Part shown: piece after piece, positions 27,511 to 40,717 of the stretch | How positions within the stretch are numbered: the stretch's first letter is position 1 | Layout: each line of letters begins with the position of its first letter | From: Blakeslea trispora | Lineage: Eukaryota; Mucoromycota; Mucoromycetes; Mucorales; Choanephoraceae | Length of the DNA: 64,000 nt | Assembly: GCA_025331445.1 (NCBI GenBank) | Contig: JAIWNE010000008.1 | Span: 134,001-198,000 of the forward strand | Reading direction: 5' to 3' | Translations under genes and position numbers: made by a program | Notes under the pieces: generated by a model | Database searches by the model: none | Seen by the model: only the letters and a program-made list of their open reading frames with translations | What the model was told of the DNA's origin: nothing

Positions 27511-28688
27511 TTACATATGCTGCTTATTTGATGGCTCAATTGAGCTTTCTATCAAAATTGAACTTGAAAGTGGATAAAAGCCTGAAGATTGATTGATAGC
27601 TGTAGACGATTCCCAATGTTCAGAAGCACAAGGCTGTCGATTATCCTTGGAACGTTTGATCCAGTATATTTCAACCATTTTATCACGAAAGACATGCAAG
27701 CCAAATTGGAAAAAGAAGCAGAGGATAGTTAGAAAGGAGACAAGAAGGTACCAGACAATCACACTGGGCCCTCCACTCCAATCAAGGAAGGGATATACCC
27801 ACCATTGCTCGCTACAATAGGCTGACAAAAGTTAGTTGACTTTTCAAATAGAGGTATGCGGACAATTACCTGGCAAAAACAATAAACACAAGTCCCATGT
27901 AGAGCAGCAAGGTGATAAATACGAGCAAAACAATACGTATATTGACTGTCATACGATTTAGCAAAACTTCTACTAGAAGAATAAACAAAGTAACGGTATG
28001 TAAAGAGATGCTGACCCAAAAATCAATAGGCGACAAATGGGCTGATATTGGCACGCGTCAATATAAAAAAGAAATATTATCTTTACTTTCACAGAAAGCC
28101 CTTACCTTCGAAAAGCCTTTCTTTGGATAACAATGACCAGAAAACGACTGGAGTCAGAATACTGTAGATTGAGGGAACATCAGTGAATGTCTTGAAGACA
28201 TATTCTACCTTTTCAAAGTTATTGCTTACTTGTAAGTGATGACAGAATGATACAAATAGATATATAGATAATTGAGTAAAGGCTGCTGTTTCAAAAACGA
28301 TCGAGGACTCTTAAAATCTCCTGAATTCAAATACTTTAAATGGTGTATACACGTTGTCTAAGAAACAATAAGTAACATATATTATGCAAGCAGGTATTAT
28401 AATTACAATTAAATAAGCATGTAGTCCGATGAATGTCATATCTGTAAAGTAGACAAAAAAATGTCTAATCTCGCCAAACTGTGCTGTATAGATGATATCT
28501 ACCCATAAGACAATCAAACTATACACTGCAAAAATTACTCGAATCAGAAAAAGCGTTTTGGTAGACACAAAATGAGATGTCATTGCTCTTTCAGGTTGGA
28601 ACTCGTTTAACTTGAGCCATTGAGCTAATTTGTTTGATGAACTGGGTATCATCTCATCTTTATAAGCTTTTCTGCTGGTTAGAGTCAT
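27511..28688 (-). CDS. FAR-17a/AIG1-like multi-pass membrane protein
   Basis: Exons on the minus strand: 28688-28407, 28357-28230, 28161-28106, 28041-27870 and 27811-27511, phases agreeing, about 312 residues. Five or six spans are visible. FVYFTDMTFIGLHAYLI contains the Thr of the AIG1 fold, and SLHTVTLFILLVE resembles the AIG1 segment with the catalytic His and a following Glu. EQWWVYPFLDW precedes the last helix, as in AIG1. Family members are transmembrane threonine hydrolases for fatty-acid esters of hydroxy fatty acids. The match is by motif only, so the catalytic role is inferred. The stop lies 17 nt from the stop of the convergent C1-DysF gene. Confidence 0.55.
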
Positions 28689-29110
28689 GTCTGCGCTCTC
28701 TTTTTTAAATTAAGAAAATAAGAAAAACGAAAAAGCAAGAAAAGTTAATGCATATAGACTTCTTCCCGGTTAATATGGTCCTAAAATCGCTCCTTGTCTG
28801 TTTCCATTTACAATTTCAAGGAGTAGTGTGCTTTGCATCTTTCTTGTCTAAATAATTACACTTTTACAAGTCTCCTATTTATTATGTCTTCTTTTTAAGA
28901 ACTGGAATTGCTGTAAGAGGCATTTGAATTGAAACAAGCTAAAATGAAAAAAAAAGTGAAAAGTTCAAATAATCAAAAACTTGAAGACCATCCTTTGCTT
29001 CTCATCTATCGAGATAACAATAGAAAAAAAAACGAAAAAAAAAAACCGAAAAGAAAAGAGGGAGCGCTCTTGAATGGTGCTTTTAGCAGAAACAAGAAAA
29101 AAGCTGCTCA
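28689..29110. other. spacer, no gene
   Basis: Poly-A-rich plus strand (28945-29065) between two minus-strand genes. It should hold the promoter of the AIG1-like gene and the 3' end of the TMEM62-like gene. Confidence 0.4.
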
Positions 29111-31907
29111 TCAATCTTTCTTCAGCGCACTTCTCCTGAAAGCTCTTCTTGCCTCTGTGGAAGAGCTATCACTGCCACTTCCGTCATAGGCCAAGTGCCT
29201 TGATTCTCCTTCAGATACACCCACAGTCAATGTATACTCATCTATAGACTGACTGTTGCTTGCTTCAAGCTCTTGCAAGCTTGTGTCGGCCTGAACAAGT
29301 AAGTGCTGTTGTGCTAAATCTCCTACAGCATTGCAACAAGCCGAACAGATAGCTAGAGGAGCACTTACTGGCTGTGCTCCAGCTTGGTGACGGCGAAGAT
29401 GGCTGAAATAAGACCAAATACCGTTTTTACCCATAATGAGCACCGTCAATACTAGCAACAACCACCATACCAGTACATTGAACACCAGAGTAGGCCAGGC
29501 ACCACCATACCAAACAGCCAACTCAGTCAGTCCCTTGAATCGCCAACACCAATGGATCAAAACAAGTATCTGGAACCAAATACGATCGCATAAATTTTGA
29601 GGCAGAGCCAAGTTTCCTTCTGGGTTACCTTTGCAATGCAATTGATTAGCATCTGTCGACTTCCAGACGAAAACAAGGATAAACACAGCCACTGTGAATG
29701 TGATTTCAAAAATAGCATACATCCATGTATCGGCTAAAGGTATCCATTGATTGCCTGGTTCAAGCATAAGTGCCCAAAGATAGAAATAGCCCATGTTTTG
29801 GCCTTGTTCCCGACCAGATGGTATCAGTTCTGTCTTGAACCAGGGAAGTGTAAGCAGAGAAAGAATAAGAGCAAAGCAAAGGCACCATACACGGGGCTGT
29901 GATTCGGGAAACTGCAAGAAGCGGTGGGTCCAGGTATAAAGATGTCGCTGGGCACCTGAATAGATACTTGGATTAAGGCCTGCATCAATTTCGTGAATAC
30001 GAAGTAACAACTGATCGCGAAGAGTGTGGGTAGTATTACAATGTTGCTCATAGTCGTTAAACACTCTAGGTACAATTAATGTAATCAACATAGCCATAAG
30101 TGCAAAAATAGACAAAGAACAAAGAAGGGAGGCTATGTTGGACCAGATAATCCATTCACCTACTCCACCTTGAATCTTGACACGCATGTTATCCATACGG
30201 AAACTGATTTGATGTGTACCTATTTGACCATCAGGTGCTGTAGCTTCAATACGTAATGTATGAGTCTCAAAATCGCTAAAATCATTTGGTTCCCAGACTG
30301 AAGTCCAAAGAGGCATATTGCCTTCTTCTGATGAATAGCCTACAAACTCGGCAGGGAAAGGGTGGTGCTTGTCGTCGATAAAGAGACGCACTTTCAAAAG
30401 ACTAGGGTCGAACTCAGAAAACACAAGAAAACGTATATGACTACTGTGTCGTGAGGAAGTCAAAGGCTCCTTAGTAGGTAAAGTGTACCTAGAGTCCTTT
30501 GGATTAGTGATCAGAACAATGGGTGCTGTCTTGATCTTTCGAGGCCAAATAATCTTTCCTCTACTGTTTAAGGGTATCAATTGAGTTGCAGGTTGAATGT
30601 CTGCAATCGGTAAATCAACATCAATAAATGATATCAAGTCATGATCAATAGCTACTATTCTATATGAGCCATGGTCCTTCATGTCTGACAATTCCAATTC
30701 AAGTGAATCAGTGCCTCTGTTGTAAGATTTAAGAACATCACCAAGGCCTGTTTAGAATGAAGGCAAATGGCTTAGTTACAAAGAGCAAACATATGTATTG
30801 TTATGATAACAACTTGAGGAGGTTTTACCTGCTGTCAATCGATGCAAATGACCACAAAAATAGATACTAAAACGACTCGCTAGATCTCTAAAAGTGTATC
30901 CTTCAGAAGATACACCGAGCACTAGTGTTGTGGTTGGGTAATGTCCAAACTATTAAATTTTGCGTTAGGCTAATCACGCAATGATAGAACGAGAAGATGA
31001 GAGAGAAAAAATACCAAGAAAGTATGATTATAGACTTTGGGCATGATGCTAGATGCCAGCCTATTCATTGTATTCGTCGTCAAGTAGCCAAAGAAATTGA
31101 AGGGTCGAGAAGGACCTTTTTTGGGACTATAGACAAAAGGAGTAAATGACCATACTACCAAGAAAACAGGTATTTCTCTATTTACCATGCATCAACAGCC
31201 ACAAAATTGTACTCGCCAAACGATTTTGATAGCTGCCAACTATAAACACCTTGACCTTTGTCCAGCAATTGGCTGCTTTCACCATACTCACGATAATAAT
31301 TGTTTTCTGCTTCCCAAGATACCAAATCAAAGCAGTCATGATTGCCTCGCATGTCATACCACACTGTACCATTAGCGCTTTGTTCAATGGCTGCTCTATA
31401 CACTTGCCACTCTTCGCGATACTGTGCTGATACAGTTTTGGTAGCATCTTTCGCATCGATAAGGTCCCCAGTAATGACTACGAATTCTGGTCTGTATTTG
31501 ATGAGCCAAAATAGTATCAAATACATACATGTCCTGAAGCTTACTTTAAATTGGGAAGTACAGACTGAAGGAAATGCAAAAAATGGACTGTATGCCCTTT
31601 AGGTTGAAATTTTGATATATGCAGGTCAGATACCTAAAGAGAGAAAAAGGTTTAGTAGGCAATCTCTTCAAACTTTCAATAGACCTGCCTGTACAAAATA
31701 AAAGACCTTATCAGGCTGATTTCCAACTAAAGTTTCCTTTTCTCTTAGACTATGATCAACATCAGTCTTTTTATGACTAAAGAACCAAGCATCCTGCTCG
31801 TTGGCTACTCTGAGGTCTTGAGTAGACGAAAGATAAAGCTGTATTGATCTCAATAGCCCAATGAGTGTGATGCCCAAACATAAAACAGACGATAGAGACA
31901 GCTTCAT
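29111..31907 (-). CDS. TMEM62-like metallophosphoesterase with C-terminal membrane domain
   Basis: Exons: 31907-31689, 31633-31545, 31491-31186, 31126-31015, 30949-30829 and 30747-29111, about 827 residues. After an N-terminal signal anchor, the calcineurin-like phosphoesterase motifs appear in order: VSDLHIS, ITGDLIDAKD, MRGNHDCFD, FGHYPTTT and CGHLHR, all with metal ligands intact. A beta-rich lumenal domain follows, then several membrane spans from about residue 500 and a Ser-rich tail. TMEM62 orthologues are widespread in eukaryotes but of unknown substrate. The first intron (31688-31634) needs a GC donor to give FYFVQVSDLH. The ATG is 79 nt from that of the divergent NOSIP gene. Confidence 0.85.
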
Positions 31908-31985
31908 TCCGAGCTTTTTAATAAAAAGGACAGAAAAAAAAAGTGAATTTTGTTCATTTCATTTTATTTCTTCCAGTTACGATCT
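31908..31985. promoter_or_regulatory. 78-bp divergent promoter region (TMEM62-like / NOSIP)
   Basis: Only 78 bp separate the two start codons, so both 5' leaders and any core promoter elements overlap. The segment is A/T-rich (a TTTTTAATAAAAA-type stretch near 31916-31928). A TTTCTTCCAG just before the NOSIP ATG could be the acceptor of a leader intron. Confidence 0.6.
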
Positions 31986-33107
31986 ATGCCTCGTCACTCA
32001 AAAAACAACACAGCTTCCAGTGTATTTACTTATCATGAGGCCAACACGCTTGATTACGGAACTAAAAGAGTAAACAGAGACTGCAGAGGGGCTGTTTGAG
32101 TCAGTATACTAATTGAAAGTTCATCACTGTAGCAACGTTTAGGCCGAGATTCTTATAGAAATTATGATGCTTGCTTTCTTTGTCTTCAATCTGCACGAGA
32201 TCCTGTTGCATGCGCTCATGGTCACTTGGCCTGTCGCGAATGCATGTACGAGTCTATTTTGCAACAAAAGCAGGCTATTAAACATGAACAACGAATGCTT
32301 GAACAAAAAGCACAAGACTTGGACAATCAAAAGCAATTAGAAGATTTAGAAGCCAAACGCGCTCTCTTGGATACATTTGACAAGACACAAAACAGCATGT
32401 TGGGTAATCGCCGCCCAACTATCCGCGATGAGCTCAAAGACGAAGCACCTACTGAAGAAAACAAGAAGCGCAAATACTCCGAAGTAGAGGCCAAGTCAAT
32501 AGCCGAAAAAGATCTCGAAAAGACATCACTTCAACTGAAAAAGGAAAAAGAAGAAGCAGCAAAGCCTAAACTTGGTTCTTTTTGGATTGTATGGATGATC
32601 ACAATATAATTGCTTCAAGTAGACTAAGCTTTTTTCTTTTTCTTTTTTTTTGGTGATAGCCTTCAGTGACTCCAAGTGCAGACGAAGGTATCGTTAAGCC
32701 TGTCAAGACACAAGTGCTTTGTACAGCAACTGAAGAGACCCATCCCTTAACTATGAAGTCGTTGATTGATGTGAAATTTCATAAAGAAGATATGCACAAG
32801 GATAAGAATGCATGCCCCGCCTGTTTAAAGACATTGACCAATGCTAGCAAATTATCAGGTAAGATAGTTGAGTGTAGTTTATGCATTCCATTCATTGACT
32901 TTCTCTTTCCTTTAAGTGATGCGCAATTGTGGTCATGTCATTTGCAATACATGTGTAGATATGTTTGTAGCTAAATCCAAAAAATGCTATGTATGTGAAG
33001 TCAAGACAAAATCAAAAGACATTGTAGACATGAGTCCCGAAGGCACAGGATTTGCTAGTGCAAGTACGAAAGCAATGGCAGAAAAGTTCAATTTAGCTTT
33101 CCAATAA
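31986..33107 (+). CDS. NOSIP-like U-box/RING E3 ubiquitin ligase
   Basis: Exons 31986-32069, 32133-32588, 32660-32858 and 32917-33107 give about 309 residues, the family's usual length. The start MPRHSKNNTASSVFTYHE is the conserved NOSIP N-terminus. Next comes the split U-box/RING (CFLCLQSARDPV, GHLACRECMYESIL), a long charged coiled coil, SFWIPSVTPSA, and a second zinc-poor RING-like half (CPACLKT, MRNCGHVICNTCVD, CYVCEVK). The name comes from the animal nitric-oxide-synthase interactor. In fungi the protein is more probably a nuclear, spliceosome-associated ligase, as its wide conservation suggests. Confidence 0.9.
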
Positions 33108-33710
33108 AAAAGAACTATGGTGCTACTAAGCTTAAATATCTTGGAATTTATCGAAACCTCAAAGTTTTTCACAGCACCCCAAACTAAGAAAAAAGCAATT
33201 CTGAAGCGAGAACATTGTCCTTCAATTTTTCTAAACTAGCTTATCGCTTCAATATCTTTTCTCCTCTGCAAAACTTTTGTGTATTAAAGTATCAAAGTTG
33301 AGCAGTTCCTTAATTTTTTGGCGGAGGTACAGTGGGGAGAGATCAATATCGAAATGATCTGTCCAATTAAAACCAAGGCTGTTTTTATTTTGCTCCTTAT
33401 AGTCTGTAAGTGATTAGCAAAATGTGTTAGTATTGAAACACAATGACATTTTTGCATATTAAAATCTAATAGCACTATACCTGTTTGATTATCATACTGA
33501 TAAAGAGCATCATTAGCGCAGTAACACACGATTGGAATCAGTTTGCTTCTATTCAATCACATCTTTCTGATTAAAAAAAAGCAGTTTGTTTATTTTTTGG
33601 TTTTATATTACAAAAAAAAAGAGAGTAGTTAAGAAAATCATATACAACAGCCATAGATAATTAGTGATGTAGAAGGGAGGGGGGAGGGAAATAAAGAAGA
33701 AAGTCATGTT
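33108..33710. other. spacer between convergent NOSIP and Tudor-SN
   Basis: AT-rich with a G-rich block (gggaggggggaggg, about 33676-33690) just downstream of the Tudor-SN stop. A 90-codon minus-strand ORF at 33284-33556 has no recognisable feature. Confidence 0.4.
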
Positions 33711-36627
33711 TTAGTAATAAGAGGTACTAGTAACATCCTCGTTGCCGGTGATGTCACCGTACTCAAACATGCCGAGTCTACGTCTAATGGCCTCTTGTTG
33801 AGCTTCTTCAAGTGCTTTGATAATAGATTCGTTTCCACGAGCATAGCGCACCTTGGGTGTTACAACAGCTTGGCCATCTTGTACCATATCCAAGTTGACA
33901 CTGGCTTCAGCACTAGTGGACTTGCGGAAATCATACAAGGTCAAGCACAGAACGTTGCCTTCACGTGCGTCAATATTGGCAACTAACTGCTTGTTGGCAG
34001 TCAATTCTCTGAAACGTTCGACAGCTTCGATACCATAATCTTGATCACGCTCAGGAGATTTAACAAAAGATAGAGTAGCCTCAAAAGCTTGGGCCTTGAG
34101 TTGCTTGAAGTTTTCGGGGAGAGCGCGGACACGAGAACTGGGCAAAGTTTCAGAGTTACCATAATCAATGTAGAGCACTTCAATGCCTTCATGAGAAACA
34201 CGGCGCACTCTTCCTCTGTACCAACAATCATCTTCAGAGAACTTTGCACTCACATTGTCTCCCACACGAGGTCTAAAGCTAGGATTAGCAGGATGGCTGT
34301 TTTGGTATTGACCGAGCTCGCTCATCAACTTCTCCAATTTGGGGATTTCATCAGTAATCTTTTGTACATAAAAGTGAGAACCACTGATGATATCAGATAC
34401 AATCACATCGATATACTCTCTGTTAGGGCCAGAGGTGTTACCGTTTTCTTGTTCTTGCTGATTGGCAGATGATTCAGTGTAATCAGCCCATACACCCTTT
34501 TTCTCACTCTTGGCTTCACGCTCTGCACCATAAAGCTGGTTGACATAGTTTGATTCATCAGCAGAGTACTCATGAATAAAGGCCAAACCCTTTGATAGCA
34601 AAGCAACAGCCAAGTTTTCACCGTTAACAAAGAGAGAGCCTACAAAGCCACCTACCTTGTCAACGTTTTCGACTTCAATCTCAACATCATGCTGAAGGCA
34701 TTTTTGAGAGACGAAATCCAAAGCTTCTTGACCAAAAGGTTCTGACTTGTCCTGAGAAGTACGGCCTACACGAGGAGCACGAACACCAGAAAGAACAAAA
34801 GAAAGACGACAGTTTTCTTTAGGGACCCAGACAAACAGACGGGAGCCATTGGCAACATGTTCAACTACAGCAGATGTTTTTCCAGAACGCTTCAAAAAGG
34901 TCAAAAATTGGCGCGATTTGGCAGCACTTTCAGAAGCATCTACAATGCGGACAACAGGAGGGTCTTTGGGACTATGAACACCCTTTTGTTCTTCTTGTGC
35001 CTTCTTCTCAGCAACAAGTAATTGGTCGTAACAGTGAGAACGGTTATCATCATCCTTACGATGACGAATAACAGTAGCCAAACCACGTACGATCAATTGC
35101 TCAGCAATATTTTGACTACCTAAAGTGATAGTAGCACAATCCTTGGCTTCAAAACCATCTTGAGCAGGTTTGTGGTAATCCATAGTGACATGTACTTGCT
35201 TGCCAATCAACTTCTTTCTCAAGAACTCTCTAGCTTCAAACTGATAGCCAACTTCCTTAACATCGCGAGACTTGGCGTTAGGGGCAGAAGAACCTGCGCC
35301 GCGAGGTGCTTGTTTGACACTTGATAACTGAACTTTCTTTTCGGCACCACCATTCTTTGGCTTGACGACCAAAGTATCACCCGTCAAGATACGGACAACA
35401 GTAGCATCAAAATCAGTAGCTTCAGTATTGATTTTCTTGGACACAAAATCACGCCAGAGACGAAGCTTTTTTTCTTTGGCTTGCTTTTCAGCACTTCTTA
35501 GAGGAGCAGGGCCACTGGTAGCCAACGTGATGGACCAATCAACACATTTAGCAAAACCTTGAGCCAATAAAAGTTCGGCAATATTACCGGCAGGATGCTG
35601 TACAGAACCAACAAAATTTTGACCACTAGATTGAGCAAGGCCTTCCAAAATGACCTTGACACCACGTTGCAAGAGTCGAGATTCAACAAAGAACTTGCAT
35701 TCTTCTCCATAGGGTTCGGAAACTGAAGTGTCATCACTGTTGTCTCTTTTACAAGCAGGTGCTTTGATGCCAGACAAAAATAAGGTGACAATTTGTTGCA
35801 ATCCATCAGGTAAAATCAAAAGAACTCGGAAAGTAGAGCCATCACGTACTTGCTCAATAACAGCTAAACAGACAATTGTAGTTTAGCATTCATTCTGAGT
35901 TTCTTTGAAAAAGATAGGGCTAGACTTATATATGCACACTTACCATCCAATGGCTTTCCTTTATATTTGTTCAAAAATGCGCGACCATCACCATCAAAAT
36001 TGAAAGATACTTGACGTACACCCTAACCAGCAATTGTATTAGATTTCCCTTTACATCTTTCTTCACTCCCCTCCTTTTTTTTTCTTAATATTTCTATCAC
36101 TGTATTCACACATACTTTCTCTTCGTCGGACCACATGCCAACTTTAGCATCTTCAGCTTCTTGCTGTAATTGTTGGAGTTTTTCGAGTTGTTCTTCTTGA
36201 TCTTGACGAGTAGTTCTTCCCTCGCGTACCTTCAAGAAACCTGCCTTGACACCCAACTCGGCAACATTATCCCCATTGCTAAGGTAAATACTACCATACT
36301 CACGTTGTGTAGTAGGAACAGTATAGTCAGACACAAAAGAAACTTCTTTTCCAACTACTAATTTTCTGAGAAACTCGCGGGCTTGGAAGCCAAATGGCTA
36401 CACAAGAGAAAAATAGTCAGTCCATCTTTTTCTATCCCTCAATTTCTATCCTATGTCACTTAAAGACCACTTACTTCATCAGATCGAGTTGTGTTGCCTA
36501 GACGGGGAGCCTGGACATGGGACAGGGCCAAGAGGCGTTCAGCGGGAGGGCCATTAGGTCTAGGCTTGCCTCTGAGGATAACAGTATCGCCTGACAGCAC
36601 ATTCTTAACAACAGCTTTGTTTACCAT
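33711..36627 (-). CDS. SND1: Tudor staphylococcal nuclease (Tudor-SN/SND1/p100)
   Basis: Exons: 36627-36475, 36397-36116, 36022-35944 and 35863-33711, about 888 residues. Four staphylococcal-nuclease-like repeats are followed by a Tudor domain (VGDNVSAKFSEDDCWYRGRV, then VLYIDYGNSE) and a partial fifth SN repeat at the C-terminus, the canonical architecture. The first repeat begins MVNKAVVKNVLSGDTVILRG, so the start is secure. Tudor-SN works in RNA decay, stress granules, splicing and transcription. It is present in many eukaryotes but absent from budding yeast. Nothing is odd in the copy itself. Confidence 0.95.
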
Positions 36628-38085
36628 ATCAAAAGTATTTAGATCCAAAAAAAAAAATATATAAAAGAAAGAAAGCAAAAGAAAATGAAAGAAAAACTTA
36701 AAGTTAAAAAGAAAGGTAATTCGCGTACAAAACTATAAGTGATGGTCCAATTAAAAGTTGCCCCACCTAAGTCTACTTTGTTTTTGTGTAACAGATTATG
36801 CTTCCCTTACAGTCATTGATTTTACAGCCAGACCAGTGTTTTACAAAAAGTTTTATCTGCTGTGTGTTTGTTGGTTTGAATTTGAAAACGATATCTAATG
36901 ATATTAAATAAGAGTTTGTTTGGAAAGACAAGTAATACCGAATTGATCAAGCAGAGAAAACATTTCAACTGTAAATGAAGTTCAGTGTTTATAAGGCAAC
37001 ATCGAAGCGCAGTTCGAGAGGAATAAAGAAAAGAAAAGTGTACTACAAGCAACATGATATTAACGGATCTTTCAGAAATCAGATTGACTAAATTCGACAA
37101 AAAAAAAGGAAGCAAAATTGGGCAAGAAGTCAAAACTTGAATTCACTACAAAGATTCCAAGACCCAGATCGTTTATCTTTAGAAGCTAATATATCATTAT
37201 GCCCCATTGCCTTACCAATCGCTTTCATCGGCCGTTCCTGTTCCATTTAAACTGGTGTGCATTTAACATTTTGATTTACTTGATTGGATGAACGCATGAA
37301 CAAATCTTGATTGAAACTATTTTTCAATTAGCGGCCCTTGGCTTTATTAATTTTACCTGATTTAAATAAAAGGCCAATTCCGTTCTTTTCGAAAGATATC
37401 AATGAATTGACATCAAAGAGAAAAGTTATATCTTGAGCCACATATGTACAGAAAAGAACAACTGCAAAAGAAACCATCCTTTTCCAATTTGTATCTCCTT
37501 ATAGCCAATCTAACACAATTCTCATACGATTGAACTAATGATGCTTTATTTCCTTATTTCAACAATCTTATTGAAAGACTTTCACTGTTTTCAAAAAGAG
37601 CAGACTTCGATTGCTATCCTATCATTGAAAAAGCAGAATGTATTTACTGTTTCAACGTATTTGGTTGAATGCACCTTTTATTTTCTTTTCTCATGGATAG
37701 GTGATTTACTATTTAAAGAAGATCGGCCTTTATACAAGTTCATGGCACATTGGCTTATTTTTTTTTTTTTACAGATGATGAGTCAATAGGGCTACCACAC
37801 AACACAATTGATAAGACTAAGAAAGGGCTTCAATTCAAAACTGTTGTTTCTAACAAAAATGGAACTATTTCCTTAAAAGAATGTGAGGACCACTTGCTTA
37901 AACAGGTAAAAACAAGGCTTTCGTCAAAAGTAAAGTATTGCTTAAAAAAGAAAATAGTCTAGTCATTATTTACGTAGTGATACTAAATGCGTGATATAAA
38001 CTACTGCCTGTTCTCATGCTAAACAAAAAAAAAATGCATTAGAAAAACCGAATGATTAATTTATTTGCAAAGTCAATCAACAGAT
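36628..38085. other. intergenic with a possible exon-like fragment
   Basis: Mostly AT-rich. A plus-strand stretch at 37590-37962 looks partly exonic: short open segments lie between candidate splice sites (AG near 37700 and 37782, GT at about 37907), including a charged reading with KTVVSNKNGTISLKECEDHL. I could not extend it to a start or a known domain, so it may be a gene fragment or chance. Confidence 0.25.
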
Positions 38086-38319
38086 TCATGATGTCTTGTC
38101 TTCTTCAAGGTGTTCTTTAAAGACCCACTCTTCTGAAATAGTCGCAGGACTTCTTGGTGAACTCAGCAGTTTAGCTATCATATAGACCTTTTCTAGACTA
38201 GGACTGTGAGCAGAGGGTGTCAGAGGCTGCGGGTCATGAACAGAAGGATAGCTACAGATATCAACTCGTTCATCGATTTGAATTGGCATGTTCGAAGCTG
38301 AAGATGTGGAGTCCTGCAT
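38086..38319 (-). CDS. small hypothetical protein, 77 residues
   Basis: Single open frame from the ATG at 38319 to a stop at 38086. It is rich in Ser, Pro and Glu (HDPQPLTPSAHSPSLEKV, SSPRSPATISEEWVF), has SP-type candidate phosphosites and no membrane segment. No family recognised. A short frame of this composition could be chance, but its codon use is more coding-like than nearby spacer. Confidence 0.35.
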   Translation of the reverse strand: MQDSTSSASNMPIQIDERVDICSYPSVHDPQPLTPSAHSPSLEKVYMIAKLLSSPRSPATISEEWVFKEHLEEDKTS

Positions 38320-39550
38320 TTTGTTTGACAATTGTAATTAAAGAGAAAGAAAGAGGTCAATGAAAACAAATGAAAACGTCCAATTTAAATATATGACCTA
38401 TTAGGTAAGAATGATAACGTGATACACGCGTAAGTCAACAAGGCATTAGTTTATTTATTCATTTTCTTTTATTCATTCTTTAACACAGACAAGGCGTGAG
38501 GAGCCCTTTTTTTTTTTATATATTAAACTATACATGTCATATTTTAATCATGCTTTGAGCCGAGAAAAAAATTAAGAGAGCCATATCCATTTTTTCTCAT
38601 TTTCCCTTCATGATGAATGAGAGCACAGGGCCAATCAGCTTCTAAGGAATGGAAACCATTGGTAATAACAGCATAGCCTTTATATTAAATATTCGACTTG
38701 GATCGGAGCTACCAACAACCCGGCTATGCTTTATTAAGAAATAGACTCGATTACTCAGAAGAAGAAGAAAAAAAACTAATGTGATAGGAACTCAATCGTT
38801 GCTGCTATTGCTGTATTTCTCTTTGGTCTTCAAATGGGTGCACCATCAAAAAAAAAAATTGGCTGATTTTTCCATGTTGTTTTTTTTGACAGTCATCAGC
38901 ATTGTCTTGTTAGTTAAAGCTGTTTACACTGGTTTTAAACAACCGATCAGGGTCACTATCATTGGACTTGGCATATAGCAATAAGGATGAACCTATTTCC
39001 AGATCAACATACACTATAGATTTCCTTGTTTATGTTTTAGGCAAACAAAGACTTGCTTTAATCACTTGAATTGGATTTCGTACATGTTACTGAAATCCTA
39101 AAGAATAAGCAATGTATGATGGCATGAACAAAGCAGCTCCAAACAGTGTCACTTGTATTGCAGGTGCATAATCTGCATCATTCAATTAAAGATTTGTAAG
39201 CATGTCAAATAAAGGAGGGGGGCATCTTAAATCTTACTGCTAATTTTGTTCTGCTTATCCAATGAGTGTCACAGGAAATATCTTTTTTGTTACTCTGGGA
39301 ACTGATGTTTATTTCTCAGGGGGAAGATCCAGTGAAATACCTCGATTGAAACATACTCTATTTATTCCTCTCTTGATTGAATTGCATTGGCGTACATCTC
39401 TTAAAATCTGAAACTTAATAAATGTCACTCCATAAGCTCGAAAACCAGTCTAATTTTTTTTAGGATTCAGATAGGATGATGAAAGATTATAAAAGATGGT
39501 CAATTTGTGTATACTTTTTTTTTCCTTTTTTCCTTTCTTATTCACCTTAG
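38320..39550. other. intergenic, no gene seen
   Basis: AT-rich. A hydrophobic 65-codon ORF at 38781-38978 lacks support. The last 100 bp are poly-T-rich and lead to the GDPD gene. Confidence 0.4.
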
Positions 39551-40662
39551 ATGACCATGGACACATCGTTTGAGATTCGTAAGTTAACCTGATAATCCTC
39601 TCTGGCCTTATGTTGACTCTTGATTGTCCTTTGTTTAGCTGTACCTGATGTAATTGCCCATCGTGGTTTCTCTGCTGAAAACCCCGAAAACACATTGATT
39701 TCATATGAAAATGCAATCAAGGCAGGAACAACCGCTATAGAAGGAGGTAGATAAACTTGCTCTTTTTCTTTTCTTTGTATGATCTATATCTTATTTGTGT
39801 TCTTTCATCTATTAGACATTCGATTAAGCAAAGACAATGAGATTATTATGATGCATGACTTGACCTTGAACCGAACTACTACTGGTACAGGGGCAGTGCG
39901 CGATCAAAACTGGCACGGCTACATCGATACACTCAAGACTCAGTCAGATCCTGCTCAACCTATCTCTCGATTCAATGATGTCCTTGATATGCTCATACGA
40001 CCTGACATAAGCTCCAAAAAGGGATTCTACATGATTGTAGACATCAAGGTAAGAGAAGTGTAGTTTCGAAATCAATTTGCTCTCTTTCTTATGCTTTATT
40101 GTCCTTCTACTTCAAGTTTGATAACCCGATTGAGATTCTGGATGTTCTTTCTAAATTGTTGGATGGCTATCTTGTTGATCATCCTGAACTTTATGACCTC
40201 CTAGTGATTGGTATCTGGAACATTGACTACTTAAAAAAGGCTCAGCAATTATTCCCCAAGTTCAAGCTCTGTTTCATTGGCATTTCTATCTCAGCTGCTC
40301 GTACTCATTTCTTGGATCATGTTGACTTTGTGAGTTTACCTTTTGCTGGCCTGTCTACGCATGATGGTCAGTCTTTGATCAAGGAAGCACACGAGCTCCA
40401 TAAGCGTGTTTTCACTTGGACAATCAATGATCCACTTCAAATGAAAACATGTGTCTTGTGGCAAGTAGACGGTGTGATTGGTGATAATGTACCTACTATG
40501 CTTGAAAATGTTCGCAGTATACCACAATCACTTTCCAATGAAAAGGAGTATCAGCAATACAAAGAAACAGACACCTATCTAGATTCTAAGAGAACACGCT
40601 TGTACTATTATCTTATGACAAAGGGAATGGGATTGGTCAGTTGGAAATGGATTGGTGTCTAA
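39551..40662 (+). CDS. glycerophosphodiester phosphodiesterase
   Basis: Hydrolyses glycerophosphodiesters to glycerol-3-phosphate and an alcohol. Exons 39551-39578, 39639-39746, 39816-40048 and 40117-40662 give about 304 residues, one compact GDPD barrel. The catalytic HRG box (IAHRGFSAENPENT), the EGDIRLSKDNEIIMMHD segment with its metal-binding Glu and Asp and the second His, and the late TWTINDPLQ and VDGVIGDNV segments are intact. No signal peptide is visible and the C-terminus has a basic/aromatic tail, so an intracellular enzyme of the fungal Pgc1-like type is possible. The first exon is only 28 nt, so an upstream start cannot be excluded. The gene converges on UFL1, with 55 nt between stops. 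Confidence 0.88.
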
Positions 40663-40717
40663 AGAATGCTCGCTATACCATCAATAAAAAAAAAGAGCTT
40701 GTATTTATTTATTTTAT

